Source of the DNA: a virus
Strand: one strand, 5' to 3'
Virus record (IMG/VR): IMGVR_UViG_3300031576_000104
Coordinates: 1-44,777 of that record
DNA length: 44,777 nucleotides
The position numbers and the translations under genes were made by a program. Every line of letters begins with the position of its first letter. Position 1 is the first letter of the stretch. Under the pieces are notes generated by a model that was not told the origin of the DNA, ran no database searches, and saw only the letters and a program-made list of their open reading frames with translations. Positions 15,213 through 23,160 of this stretch are shown here, piece by piece.

Positions 15213-15469
15213 TGGCGACGTTCGACACCGCCGCTGCGGCCGGGCTGTTGAAGGTCACCTACGGAAGGAGGCGGGCGATGCCCGAAGGCCGGCGGTACTC
15301 AGCACCTAAGCGGTTGCCGACGCGCGCCAAGGCCGGCGAGATGCTCCGGCATGGCGAGAGAGGGGGCAAGCCGCTGACGCGCAAGCAAAAGGGTCTGTTC
15401 GGCGCGATCCGCGGCGGGCAGAAGATCACGCGGCTCAAGGTCAAGGGCCGCCAACTGCGTCGGAGGTAG
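15212..15469 (+). CDS. Small basic protein with capsid-like N-terminus (85 aa)
   Basis: The first 15 residues (MATFDTAAAAGLLKV) closely match the start of the major capsid protein (MATFDTVAADAMLKV, 11 of 15), after which all likeness ends. The remainder (from about residue 23) is very basic, rich in Lys/Arg, and may bind nucleic acid. ATG 15212 overlaps the previous stop. ATG 15278, with AAGGAGG six bases upstream, is an equally good or better start, in which case 15212-15277 would be a capsid-gene relic. Confidence 0.6.
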   Translation: MATFDTAAAAGLLKVTYGRRRAMPEGRRYSAPKRLPTRAKAGEMLRHGERGGKPLTRKQKGLFGAIRGGQKITRLKVKGRQLRRR

Positions 15470-15473
15470 TGAG

Positions 15474-15716
15474 ATGCCACTACGCGAGTTCTTCGAGGGG
15501 TTCGTGAGCCGGAAGCAGGGCGGCGGTCCCCCCAAGCGGCGCCGGCTCCTGCGCGAGGCGCTAGCGGTCGAGGGACCGACGACGCCGGGCTACGAGACCC
15601 GCCTGCGCCAGCTCGAAGCGGCGCCCGGCGGCGCGGCCGGCCGCTCGGCCGAGACGGCCTTCCAGCGCCAGCGCGAAGAGCTGCGCCGTCGGCGGCGCGC
15701 GCGCTCGCAGGTCTGA
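15474..15716 (+). CDS. Small basic hypothetical protein (80 aa)
   Basis: No family recognised. It is Arg-rich, especially in the C-terminal helix (about residues 60-79), with a Gly/Pro-rich region before it. GTCGGAGG lies seven bases before ATG 15474. It is paired with the basic protein just upstream; both could be internal head or DNA-associated proteins, but I see no direct evidence. Confidence 0.55.
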   Translation: MPLREFFEGFVSRKQGGGPPKRRRLLREALAVEGPTTPGYETRLRQLEAAPGGAAGRSAETAFQRQREELRRRRRARSQV

Positions 15717-15732
15717 ACCCCGGTAACGGCTC

Positions 15733-16539
15733 ATGCCGCTCACCGCTGGTGAGGTGATTCAGCCGGCCCGCGACCTGCATCCGCAGTTCTCGCGCGACCG
15801 GCACCCGGATCGCGTCTGCCTCGACTTCATCGAGCACCGCCAGCGCACGTATTTCAAGGAGCTGGCCGACGTCTTGAAGGACCGGCTGTCGCGCGCGCGC
15901 ACGCTCGCCGACACGATCGCCGGGGCGCTCGTGGGCGTCGACGCCTCGGGGGTTGCCTACTTCGCCTCGACCGGCGGGGACGGCTTCGCCGTGGCGATCG
16001 ACGCGGGCGGTACGCCCTACCTCCTGCCCGACGTGATCTCACTCGATCCCTACGCCGACGGGTTCGTCCTGCCCGAGACCGCGCTCCAGATCGTCGACGT
16101 CTACGCCACGCTCGCCGACTCGAACCGGGTGATGCCGGTCCACTGGATGGAGCAGCGGCAGAAAGCGCGGGCGGGCTCGACGCCGGCCGAGCTAGTCGCC
16201 ACGGTCAACGGCTTCCGGCTGCTGCCCTTGAAGAATCCGCTGGACGGCAGCTCGGGCTGGGATCACGTCGAGTCGGTGACGGTGGTGTGGATTGACGAGC
16301 CTGCGCCCTTGACGAGCCTGGCGAGCCAGCTCGCGGTGCCCACGATCTACGGCCAGGTCCTGACCTGGGACCTGACGGCGATGCTCGCCCGCCGTGAGCG
16401 CACGCTCAACCCTGAGTTCCCGGCCGATCTCGGCCAGATGTACGGGGAGATGGCGTCGGCCGAGCGCCGCGATCTCGTGGTGACGGTCCCGTTCGATCAC
16501 CGCGTCGTGAAGGAACGGCGCTTCGCGAGGAACCGCTAG
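15733..16539 (+). CDS. Putative head-tail or tail-adaptor protein (268 aa)
   Basis: It is an alpha/beta protein with a helical N-terminal part (about 1-55) and beta-rich body. No motif names the family. Its size, and its place between coat and the 227-residue protein at 17242, match connector or tail-adaptor genes in P22-like phages. The next gene begins directly after its stop (ATG 16540). Confidence 0.6.
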   Translation: MPLTAGEVIQPARDLHPQFSRDRHPDRVCLDFIEHRQRTYFKELADVLKDRLSRARTLADTIAGALVGVDASGVAYFASTGGDGFAVAIDAGGTPYLLPDVISLDPYADGFVLPETALQIVDVYATLADSNRVMPVHWMEQRQKARAGSTPAELVATVNGFRLLPLKNPLDGSSGWDHVESVTVVWIDEPAPLTSLASQLAVPTIYGQVLTWDLTAMLARRERTLNPEFPADLGQMYGEMASAERRDLVVTVPFDHRVVKERRFARNR

Positions 16540-17241
16540 ATGCCTGATCCCGCCTGGCCCGGCACCGCCGGGAAGCCTGCCCTCGGGTCTCGGGCGCTCC
16601 ATAGTCGGAAATCACTGCAGCTCCCGTTTGCCACGGCTGCGGTCCCGACGGAGACGGATGCGCCCGAGATTCTCTGGGGGACGGGTTCCCCCGACGGCGT
16701 ACTGTCGGGGGACATCGGGGACAGCTACCACCAGCAGGATGGCGTGGCGCCCCGCGTGCTGTGGGTGAAGACGACCGCCGCGCCCGCGACCACGGGCTGG
16801 CGACGGGTGGCGACACTCGACACCGGGGCCAACCTCGACCAAAGCGCGGGCGGCTTCCGCTTCACGGTCGACGGGTTCAACCAGGAGAACGTCCCGATCT
16901 CGCAGACCAACGTCGAGCTGGTCCGGGCGACGGGGCGCTGGCGCGCCACTCGCGTGGGCTCGGTTGTGGGCTTGGTCATTACGACGACCGAGGCGCGGAT
17001 CGGCGGGACCTGTACGATCAAGGTGTTCAAGAACTCGGCGCTTGCGGGCGTGACAGGCATCCAGCTCGGGTCGTCCACGGTCGCGCTCGACGCCACGCGC
17101 CCCACCGGGCACGCGCTGGTGATCCCGATCGACAGCTTGATCTTCGCCGCGTTGGATGAGGTCTACCTCACCGTGACGACCGACGCTGCCTGGTCGCCCA
17201 CGACGGCCGACATCCGGTGCGCGATGGACGTCGAGACCTAG
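16540..17241 (+). CDS. Putative tail/fibre-like structural protein (233 aa)
   Basis: After a disordered N-terminus (about 1-45), the protein is beta-rich throughout, with Thr/Val strands and aromatic turns (for example VGLVITTTEARIGGTCTIKV), like small tail or head fibre domains. No catalytic residues are evident. It is abutted by genes on both sides with no gap, so it is surely co-expressed with the adaptor genes. Confidence 0.6.
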   Translation: MPDPAWPGTAGKPALGSRALHSRKSLQLPFATAAVPTETDAPEILWGTGSPDGVLSGDIGDSYHQQDGVAPRVLWVKTTAAPATTGWRRVATLDTGANLDQSAGGFRFTVDGFNQENVPISQTNVELVRATGRWRATRVGSVVGLVITTTEARIGGTCTIKVFKNSALAGVTGIQLGSSTVALDATRPTGHALVIPIDSLIFAALDEVYLTVTTDAAWSPTTADIRCAMDVET

Positions 17242-17925
17242 ATGGCCTCGACCGGCCAGGTGATTCTCGATGCGGCGATCGCCTCCAGCCTGGCAAACGA
17301 CGCCGCGCGCTCCGAGCTGGCCTCGAATTCGGTCGAGCTGTTGAACGTCTTGAACCGGAAAATCCGCCAGGTCTACACGCTCGCGGCGACGCCCAAGGCC
17401 GACGGCGGACTCTCGCGCTCAGCCGATCTCTTCCTCGATCGCGTGGCGACGACCTTGGACGGGACCACCGTCCTCGCGGAACACGCCTTCCGGCCGACCG
17501 TGTTCCGCACGTCCGACTTGGTGCGCGTGGCCGTCGTACCGCGGGCCGACATCCGGGACGGGATCGCCGAGCTGCCGCCCGCGGTCCACCTGGAGGGCAA
17601 CATCCTGAAGTCCACCGGCCGGGCGGGGGACCCTGGCACGGGTGCAGGACTCACGGTCGAGTTCGTGGCGCTGCCGGTGAACATGGCGGTCGGCACCGAG
17701 ACGATCGGGGCCACGACGGCGGGCGATCCGACCACGTCGCGCTGGCCCTCGGCGGTGGGCGATCCGTTCCTCATCTCCTGGCTCGCGCGCTATCTCGCAC
17801 TCAAGGCCGGAGACCGGGAGGCGCAGGAGTTCGGCGGGATCGAGGCCGACCTGGCCGAGAACGCGAATCAGCTCGCGACCTACCTCGGGATCGACGGGAC
17901 GCGGCTGATCGAGGCGGCCGAGTGA
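17242..17925 (+). CDS. Putative tail-adaptor/connector protein (227 aa)
   Basis: It has a helical N-terminal part (residues 1-50) and a helical C-terminal part (about 172-225, LISWLARYLALKAGDREAQE) around a beta-like middle. This layout is seen in phage head-completion and P22 gp4-type adaptor proteins. The position just before the large tail protein agrees. The assignment rests on architecture and synteny, not on a specific motif. Confidence 0.6.
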   Translation: MASTGQVILDAAIASSLANDAARSELASNSVELLNVLNRKIRQVYTLAATPKADGGLSRSADLFLDRVATTLDGTTVLAEHAFRPTVFRTSDLVRVAVVPRADIRDGIAELPPAVHLEGNILKSTGRAGDPGTGAGLTVEFVALPVNMAVGTETIGATTAGDPTTSRWPSAVGDPFLISWLARYLALKAGDREAQEFGGIEADLAENANQLATYLGIDGTRLIEAAE

Positions 17926-18071
17926 TGCACGCGCTCCCGTCGATCACCGTGATGCCGTTGATCGAGGACGACGACGATGGCTGGCACGTCGTGATCGGCG
18001 GCCAGCGAGTGGCGGGCCCGTTCACAGAGGACGAGGCGGGGCGCGTACTCGCCAGGATGCTGAGCCAATGA
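17925..18071 (+). CDS. Small acidic protein (48 aa)
   Basis: It starts at ATG 17925, overlapping the previous stop (TGATG), and ends with an ATGA overlap to the next gene. It has an acidic patch EDDDDG (about residues 14-19), then WHVVIGGQRVAGPFTEDEA, a pattern seen in many tiny phage proteins that probably form a single beta-hairpin plus helix. Function unknown. Confidence 0.6.
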   Translation: MHALPSITVMPLIEDDDDGWHVVIGGQRVAGPFTEDEAGRVLARMLSQ

Positions 18072-18238
18072 GCCACCGCGTGAAGCCGGACCAACTCCGG
18101 CGCATCAAGACACGCCACGTCGTGGTCCGGCCTGATCTCACGCGCGCCCAGGCGGTGAAGGCCGCGATGCGGAAGAGTCCCGGTGACGCGCGCGGGTTCA
18201 CCTATGACCCGAAGACGGGCCGGGCGACGCTCACATGA
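18068..18238 (+). CDS. Small basic protein (56 aa)
   Basis: ATG 18068 overlaps the previous stop. The protein is basic with a helix-like middle (LTRAQAVKAAMRKSP, about residues 24-38) and a short beta-like end. No family recognised. It is the last gene before the AT-rich palindrome at 18266. Confidence 0.55.
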   Translation: MSHRVKPDQLRRIKTRHVVVRPDLTRAQAVKAAMRKSPGDARGFTYDPKTGRATLT

Positions 18239-18265
18239 GCCGCCGCTGCGAGGCGGCCGAATAAC

Positions 18266-18290
18266 AATGGCATTTAAATGCCATTTTTAT
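18266..18290. promoter_or_regulatory. AT-rich perfect palindrome plus T-run (terminator or operator)
   Basis: AATGGCATTT is followed directly by its reverse complement (18266-18285) and then TTTAT. This island has about a quarter G+C in very GC-rich DNA. A 10-bp stem with a following T-run looks like a terminator for the capsid/adaptor operon. The ATG of the next gene (18278) lies inside the right arm, so it could also control that gene's translation or bind a regulator. Confidence 0.6.
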
Positions 18291-20149
18291 CCGTGACGCG
18301 CCGCTGGGTCCAGGCGCCGTTCCCGCCGACGGGCGGCGGCGAGGCGACCGACGCCGCGCCCGGCTTGATCGAGCCGCCGCGCCTCAAGGTGTTCCGCAAC
18401 GCGCTGCTCTCTGGGCCGGGTGCCGTGTCGCAGGTGCCCGACTGGCTGCTCGCGGACACGGCGAAGAACCTGGCCGGGACGCCGGTCGAGGGACACGCCG
18501 TCTGCGGCATCTTCCCGTTCCAACAGCAGGGTGGGGCCTCGGAGGCCACCGCGGCCATCGCCTTCAGCTTCAACTCCGACGACAACGCGATCTATCTGCA
18601 CCAGCTCGCCGAGGATGACCACGCGATCCTGCGGACCTTCGTCGCATACTCAGCCGCCACGTCGCCGCCCACGAGCTACACTGAGGCGGACCCGCCGCAG
18701 ATCACGGGTTTCGAGATGACCGGCAAGTTCTACTTCGCCGAGTACGCTCGCGAAGCCGCGTCGGCGCGCCGGGGCTATGCGTTCTTCGACCCCGCGGGTG
18801 CGGGGTCCGTCACGCATCCGACCTTCGTGTTGGGCGGCGGCCCCGCGTCGGTGCTCAAGTTCCGCGGCATTTCGCTGCACCGCGGCACGTCGGCGCTGGG
18901 CTGGGGTTACCGAGACGAGGATGTGCTCGACATCGACCAGCCGCACGTGCTCCGCTTCTCGAAGCTCACGGACGCCGAAGTGTGGGTCCCGAACATCGCC
19001 GACGGCCGGCGCTCGGCCGGCTTCATCGACGTCGGGACTCGGCTCGTGCCGATCATCGCCTGCGGGATGGCTGGCCGGCTGACGATCATCGGGAAAGAGC
19101 AGGAGGTGTTCGCCCTGGACGGCGACGACACCTCCAACTTCTACACCCCGCGGATCGGCGACCAGCACGGGCCCGTCTCGACGACGGGCCTCGTGTCGAT
19201 CCCGGACTTCGCCTGCTGGCTCTCGCTCTCGGGGCTCGTGGTCACGAATGGCCAGTCGCTGGACCTGCTGACGCCCGATCGGGTGAGCAAGCGGTTCCTG
19301 CGCTACGCCGATCTCACCAAGTGCTCGGGCGCGCACGACTCGACCCGCACGCGCGTCGTCTGGGCAGTGCGCCGCACGTCGGACGAGGATGCGAATCCCG
19401 TGGCCGATCTCTTCCCGACCGAGCTGTTCTGGTGGGACTACAAGCGCAACGAGTTCGGGGCCCAGGGGCTCCCGAGCCGCATCTTCTGCGTGGGCGTGGC
19501 GCGCGGCCCCGGCCAGACCCTGGTCGGACCGACGGGCGTCGTCTCGGGAATCACCGCCTCGCCTGTCGGCAAGACGTTCGCCACACTCACCTGGACGCCG
19601 GGCGATCCCAACCCCGACGTCAGCTTCCAGGTTGAGTACAAGCGCAACGTCGACTCGACCTTCATCGTGTCGGGCGTCACGGCATTGGGGGTCTACACCT
19701 GGAACGTCACGGGCCTCGTGGCCTCGACGCTCTATGATGTGCGGATCAAGCAGATTCGGAACGGTCAGTCGTCGGCCTACACCACCTCGACGGCGCTCTT
19801 CACCACCAGCGCGACGAGCTTCGTGCCGGCTCCCGCCAGCGTGACCGTCGAGTCCGACGATTTCTGCTACCTGTCGAAGGGGACCACCTTTCAGGAGGTG
19901 ACGGCGCACTGGACCAGCTTCATTGCGCTCGATCCAGGCGTCACGGTCAAGCTCTATCACAGCCTCAGTCCACCCACACCCACCTTCGTCGTGGTCGCTG
20001 AGGGTGGGAGCTTCCACGGCGTCCTGTCTGATCCGACGTGTCGGGCGATCGGAGAAGAGCATTTCTACAAGGTTCGCACGGAAGCGGCGGACGCGCAGTC
20101 GGTGTTCGTCAACGCGATTCCGTTCCCCATCGTGATTACGATTGCCTGA
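18278..20149 (+). CDS. Large tail protein with fibronectin III domain (623 aa)
   Basis: This is a likely tail hub or nozzle component. Residues 1-410 are beta-rich with repeated strand/turn blocks, as in propeller-like P22 gp10-type tail proteins. Residues about 418-510 form a fibronectin type III-like domain (ATLTWTPGD, then VEYKR, then LVASTLYDVRIKQI). A further beta domain ends the protein. ATG 18278 lies in the AT palindrome; GTG 18293 is the alternative. Neither has a ribosome binding site. Position after the adaptors and before the ejection proteins supports the tail assignment. Confidence 0.7.
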   Translation: MPFLSVTRRWVQAPFPPTGGGEATDAAPGLIEPPRLKVFRNALLSGPGAVSQVPDWLLADTAKNLAGTPVEGHAVCGIFPFQQQGGASEATAAIAFSFNSDDNAIYLHQLAEDDHAILRTFVAYSAATSPPTSYTEADPPQITGFEMTGKFYFAEYAREAASARRGYAFFDPAGAGSVTHPTFVLGGGPASVLKFRGISLHRGTSALGWGYRDEDVLDIDQPHVLRFSKLTDAEVWVPNIADGRRSAGFIDVGTRLVPIIACGMAGRLTIIGKEQEVFALDGDDTSNFYTPRIGDQHGPVSTTGLVSIPDFACWLSLSGLVVTNGQSLDLLTPDRVSKRFLRYADLTKCSGAHDSTRTRVVWAVRRTSDEDANPVADLFPTELFWWDYKRNEFGAQGLPSRIFCVGVARGPGQTLVGPTGVVSGITASPVGKTFATLTWTPGDPNPDVSFQVEYKRNVDSTFIVSGVTALGVYTWNVTGLVASTLYDVRIKQIRNGQSSAYTTSTALFTTSATSFVPAPASVTVESDDFCYLSKGTTFQEVTAHWTSFIALDPGVTVKLYHSLSPPTPTFVVVAEGGSFHGVLSDPTCRAIGEEHFYKVRTEAADAQSVFVNAIPFPIVITIA

Positions 20150-20631
20150 TGCCTGAGACCCTTCTCGCTGGCCAGGTCGGCGACCCGACGCTCACCCTCC
20201 CATCAGGGAAGGGTGCGAAGCTCTACAAGCTCTCGACCGGCACGTTTGGGCAACAGGTGACGTCGACCGGCGGGATCGACTCCCCGCTCCGAATCGAGGG
20301 CGACGACTACCCGCTCGTCTCGAACGTCGCGCGCGTGATCGTGCGCCGGCTCTACGTGCGCGTCGGCTACTCGACCGGCCAGGTCGTGCTGACCATCACG
20401 CCTGTGATCGACTTCTTTCAGGGGGTCGCACCCAAGAGCTTTACCCTCTCGCCCGGTACGAGTCCGCGGGTCCGGGTGCTAGAGGTCGAGATGGCCCGTG
20501 CGGCGAGCTACCTGCGGCCGCGGGTCGACGTCCTGTCGCGCGCCGGCCCGTTCGAGCTGTTGGGCTGGTGGGCGGCGCACGTCCCGCTGGAGGACCCGGC
20601 CGTGTTCGTCGCCGGGGACCAGGGCGGATGA
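20149..20631 (+). CDS. Putative tail-associated protein (160 aa)
   Basis: It is beta-rich with a jelly-roll-like alternation (VARVIVRRLYVRVGY, VVLTITPVIDFF), ending in an Asp/Gly-rich tail. It starts at ATG 20149, overlapping the stop of the large tail protein, and ends in an ATGA overlap with the next gene. Role inferred from position: a small tail or fibre subunit. Confidence 0.6.
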   Translation: MPETLLAGQVGDPTLTLPSGKGAKLYKLSTGTFGQQVTSTGGIDSPLRIEGDDYPLVSNVARVIVRRLYVRVGYSTGQVVLTITPVIDFFQGVAPKSFTLSPGTSPRVRVLEVEMARAASYLRPRVDVLSRAGPFELLGWWAAHVPLEDPAVFVAGDQGG

Positions 20632-21032
20632 CCGCGAGCCTGCCCTTCGGCCAGGTCCGGCCCGAGACGCCCCAGGATTGGGCCCGCTACATCGAGCGGC
20701 TCCAAAACGGCTCGCTCCCGTTCAGGAAGCTCCTCCTGGAGGGCCCGCTCTCCTGGCCCGTGCGTGCCGTCCTAGCCGCGACGACGGTCGACGATGTGGA
20801 CGCCACGATCACCCTCGACGCCACGGCCGGCGCCTTCACCGTCATGCTGCCCGACGCGACCACGCGGCCGGGGCAATTCCTCTGGTTCATCAAGCTCCAG
20901 GCGGCGAACACCGTTACGATCGACGCCTTCGGGGCGCAGACGATCAATGGTGCGCTCACGATCGCACTCACGGCCGCGTTCTCGGTGGCGATCCTCCAGT
21001 CGGACGGCTCAGGATGGTTGAGGTTCCTATGA
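20628..21032 (+). CDS. Putative tail/fibre protein (134 aa)
   Basis: The second half (about residues 55-134) has the regular short-strand pattern DATITLDATAGAFTVMLPDA, then NTVTIDAFGAQTINGA and SVAILQSDGSGWL. This is typical of a phage fibre or spike C-terminal beta domain (compare the many TxxxYxVxxxDxxIxxxxxA fibre domains). The N-terminus may attach to the tail. It overlaps both neighbours by four bases. Confidence 0.65.
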   Translation: MTASLPFGQVRPETPQDWARYIERLQNGSLPFRKLLLEGPLSWPVRAVLAATTVDDVDATITLDATAGAFTVMLPDATTRPGQFLWFIKLQAANTVTIDAFGAQTINGALTIALTAAFSVAILQSDGSGWLRFL

Positions 21033-21268
21033 TTCGCTACGTCGAAGTGCTGCTCGCGATGGGGGGCGCGGCGATCGCCTGCGCGTACGTGTGGGCGGTC
21101 GAGATCGCGCCCGCGTGGCGCTGCACGACGCACCAGGATCACGGGCTCCCGTGGGGTGTGGTGATCGTCGTGACGGCGATGGTGCTGCCGATGACGCTTG
21201 GCCGCGCGACGGCCGGGCAAATCTGGACGCGGCTGATGGGCCGCCTACCCGGACGGCGCGCGAAGTAG
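21029..21268 (+). CDS. Small membrane protein, holin candidate (79 aa)
   Basis: It has two hydrophobic segments, about residues 3-24 (YVEVLLAMGGAAIACAYVWA) and 44-60 (LPWGVVIVVTAMVLP), joined by a short polar loop, with a basic C-terminus. Size and shape fit a class II holin. It starts at ATG 21029, overlapping the previous stop. The endolysin-like NlpC/P60 gene lies at the end of the same operon, which agrees with a lysis role, but other two-helix membrane proteins look the same. Confidence 0.6.
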   Translation: MIRYVEVLLAMGGAAIACAYVWAVEIAPAWRCTTHQDHGLPWGVVIVVTAMVLPMTLGRATAGQIWTRLMGRLPGRRAK

Positions 21269-21304
21269 TACCTTGAAGCCGGACGCTTCCGGCTGGAGGC
21301 TGTG

Positions 21305-21964
21305 ATGCCCAACGGTGCGATTCCCTTCGTCGGTGGCCCGGTCAATGTCCGGCGCGGTGGCCCACTCTTCCAGCGCACGCGACAGCCCCCCGCGCCCCGC
21401 TTCGGCGAGCCCGGCGGTCCCGAGACTCCTTACACCGGCCTCTTCGGTTCCACGTCCCGCGCGTCGCGACGGCTGGGCCGCCAGGCCTATCGCGAGCTGC
21501 CCGGCCGTTACAAGGCGGCGCAGGAACTGCAGGAGCGAGAGACCGGCTACTTCGAGGACCCGACGCAGTTCGGTCGCCAGTTCCTGCCGTTCTTCCAAGA
21601 GGCCGCACAGGGGATCACCGACCCCGCGCTGCGCGGGTTCCAGATGCAGCTCGGCGACATCTCGGCCGACGTCTCACGTCGCTTCGGCGGCAACGTCTCG
21701 TCGGAGGAGCTGCGGCAGTCGGGCCTCGCCTCCGATGTGTTCACCCGCAACCTGACCGAGGCGCTCGCGCGCCTGGCGCCGGAGGCCGCGCAGCTCGGCG
21801 TCGGCGTCGGGGGCCAGCTCGGAGCCGCGGCCGGCCGGCGGCGCGAAGAGCAGGACCGGCTGCTCCAGTACATTCTCGCGGCCACTCAGGCCGGCCGCTC
21901 GCAGGGCGGCGGCGCGCTTGGCGTGCTGGGGACGTTGGCGCCGATCGCGGCTGCGGCCCTCTGA
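21305..21964 (+). CDS. Putative ejection/internal virion protein 1 (219 aa)
   Basis: It has a Pro/Gly-rich N-terminus (about 1-50), a helical charged middle and an Ala/Gly-rich hydrophobic C-terminus (ALGVLGTLAPIAAAAL), the sort of sequence seen in short ejected proteins such as P22 gp7. GGAGG lies six bases before ATG 21305. It is the first of three consecutive genes of this kind, rising in size to 2187 residues, which supports an ejection-protein set. Confidence 0.6.
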   Translation: MPNGAIPFVGGPVNVRRGGPLFQRTRQPPAPRFGEPGGPETPYTGLFGSTSRASRRLGRQAYRELPGRYKAAQELQERETGYFEDPTQFGRQFLPFFQEAAQGITDPALRGFQMQLGDISADVSRRFGGNVSSEELRQSGLASDVFTRNLTEALARLAPEAAQLGVGVGGQLGAAAGRRREEQDRLLQYILAATQAGRSQGGGALGVLGTLAPIAAAAL

Positions 21965-21984
21965 AGAAAACGGGAGGTTGAGCG

Positions 21985-23160
21985 ATGGGCGAACCGCTCG
22001 GATTCCGGGCGCCGGGGTTCGGGGTGCCACAGTTCAGGCAGCGGCGCCGCCCGGCCCTCGGCCGCCGCCTGCTCGACCTGGATGAGCCCGCCGCGCTGCC
22101 GCCCGTGCCTGAATTCGGCCAGGCCGCGGCCCCCGTTGCGGCCGGGTTCCCGTCCTTCGGCCAGTCCTTCCAGCCGGAGCCGCTCGGCCTCTCGCCCAAG
22201 CAGGCGATCAGCCAGGCCTCGGCCGCGGTGGAAGCCCCGGCCCGCGGACCGAACTTCGGCCAGCGGTTGCTCGCGGCGCTGCGCGATCTCGCGATCTCCG
22301 GCCAGGCGTTCCAATTCGAGCGCGGAGAGGACGTGCCGGGCGCGCTCCAGTTCGGTCAGGCGGCCCTGGCAGGGTTCGGCGGCATCGCGCGCGTGCGCGC
22401 GGAACGGGCCGACCTGGAGCGCGAGCGCCAAGTCGCGGAGACCGAGGCCGAGTACGAGCGCGGGCAACGCAAGTTCGAGGTCAGCCAGCGTCCGCTGCGC
22501 AGCCGCCTCCTGACCTCACAGGTGGCGGCCGCGGAGGACGTCGCGGCCACGCGCACGCGCCGCCAGGAGGCGACGGCCGCGGCGGCCGCGCGCCTGCGCG
22601 CCGATCCCCGCTACGCCGAGTTCCGCGACCTGCCCGACGACGAGCTGGTGCGGGCGGCGATGCAGGCGTCGCTCGCCACCCGGCGCCAGCGCGAAATCTC
22701 GCGGTTCCCGCGGCCCTCGACCGCGAGTCCGCTCGCGGGGCTCAACACCGCGATTGATGACGCCACGGCCGAGATCAACGACGCGCAGGAAGAGCTGCGG
22801 CGCGCGCAGCAGGACATCGGGCTCGGGCTCTCCAGCCAGTTCTACACGGCCGAGCAGCAGGCCGCGATCCAGCCCTACCTCGACGCGCTACAGGAGGCGC
22901 AGGAGTACCGGGACGGGCTCGTGCAGGAGCGCAATCGTCAAGGCGGCTTCCCGCGCGGGCCGGCCGCGGGCCGCCGCGGGGCCGGAGCGCCGGCCCCTGG
23001 TGGTGAACGCGAGCCCCTGGACGAGGAAGAGCTAACGATCGTCCAGGACGCGATCCGCGGCATGGAGCCCGCCGCGCAGGATGCCTACCTGCGGCGGCCG
23101 GAGTTCGGCTACACCGAGCAGGAGATTCAGCAGATCAAGGCCGCTCCCCCGAGGCGCTGA
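21985..23160 (+). CDS. Putative ejection/internal virion protein 2 (391 aa)
   Basis: Residues 1-110 are Phe/Gly/Pro/Gln-rich with repeated FGQ phrases (PEFGQ, SFGQS, FGQRL, FGQAAL). About 120-320 is long charged helix, probably coiled coil (ADLERERQVAETEAEYERGQ). The C-terminus is Gly/Pro-rich and acidic. CGGGAGG precedes ATG 21985. It overlaps the polyvalent-protein gene by one base. The middle position of a three-gene ejection set suggests a role like P22 gp20; this is inferred. Confidence 0.6.
   Translation: MGEPLGFRAPGFGVPQFRQRRRPALGRRLLDLDEPAALPPVPEFGQAAAPVAAGFPSFGQSFQPEPLGLSPKQAISQASAAVEAPARGPNFGQRLLAALRDLAISGQAFQFERGEDVPGALQFGQAALAGFGGIARVRAERADLERERQVAETEAEYERGQRKFEVSQRPLRSRLLTSQVAAAEDVAATRTRRQEATAAAAARLRADPRYAEFRDLPDDELVRAAMQASLATRRQREISRFPRPSTASPLAGLNTAIDDATAEINDAQEELRRAQQDIGLGLSSQFYTAEQQAAIQPYLDALQEAQEYRDGLVQERNRQGGFPRGPAAGRRGAGAPAPGGEREPLDEEELTIVQDAIRGMEPAAQDAYLRRPEFGYTEQEIQQIKAAPPRR

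Noticed and set aside
15212-15469. Second capsid gene
   Set aside because: The likeness to the capsid stops after 15 residues and the rest is an unrelated basic protein, so it is called an echo and not a capsid paralog.
18650-20062. 470-codon minus-strand frame
   Set aside because: Shadow of the tail protein gene with its fibronectin domain.
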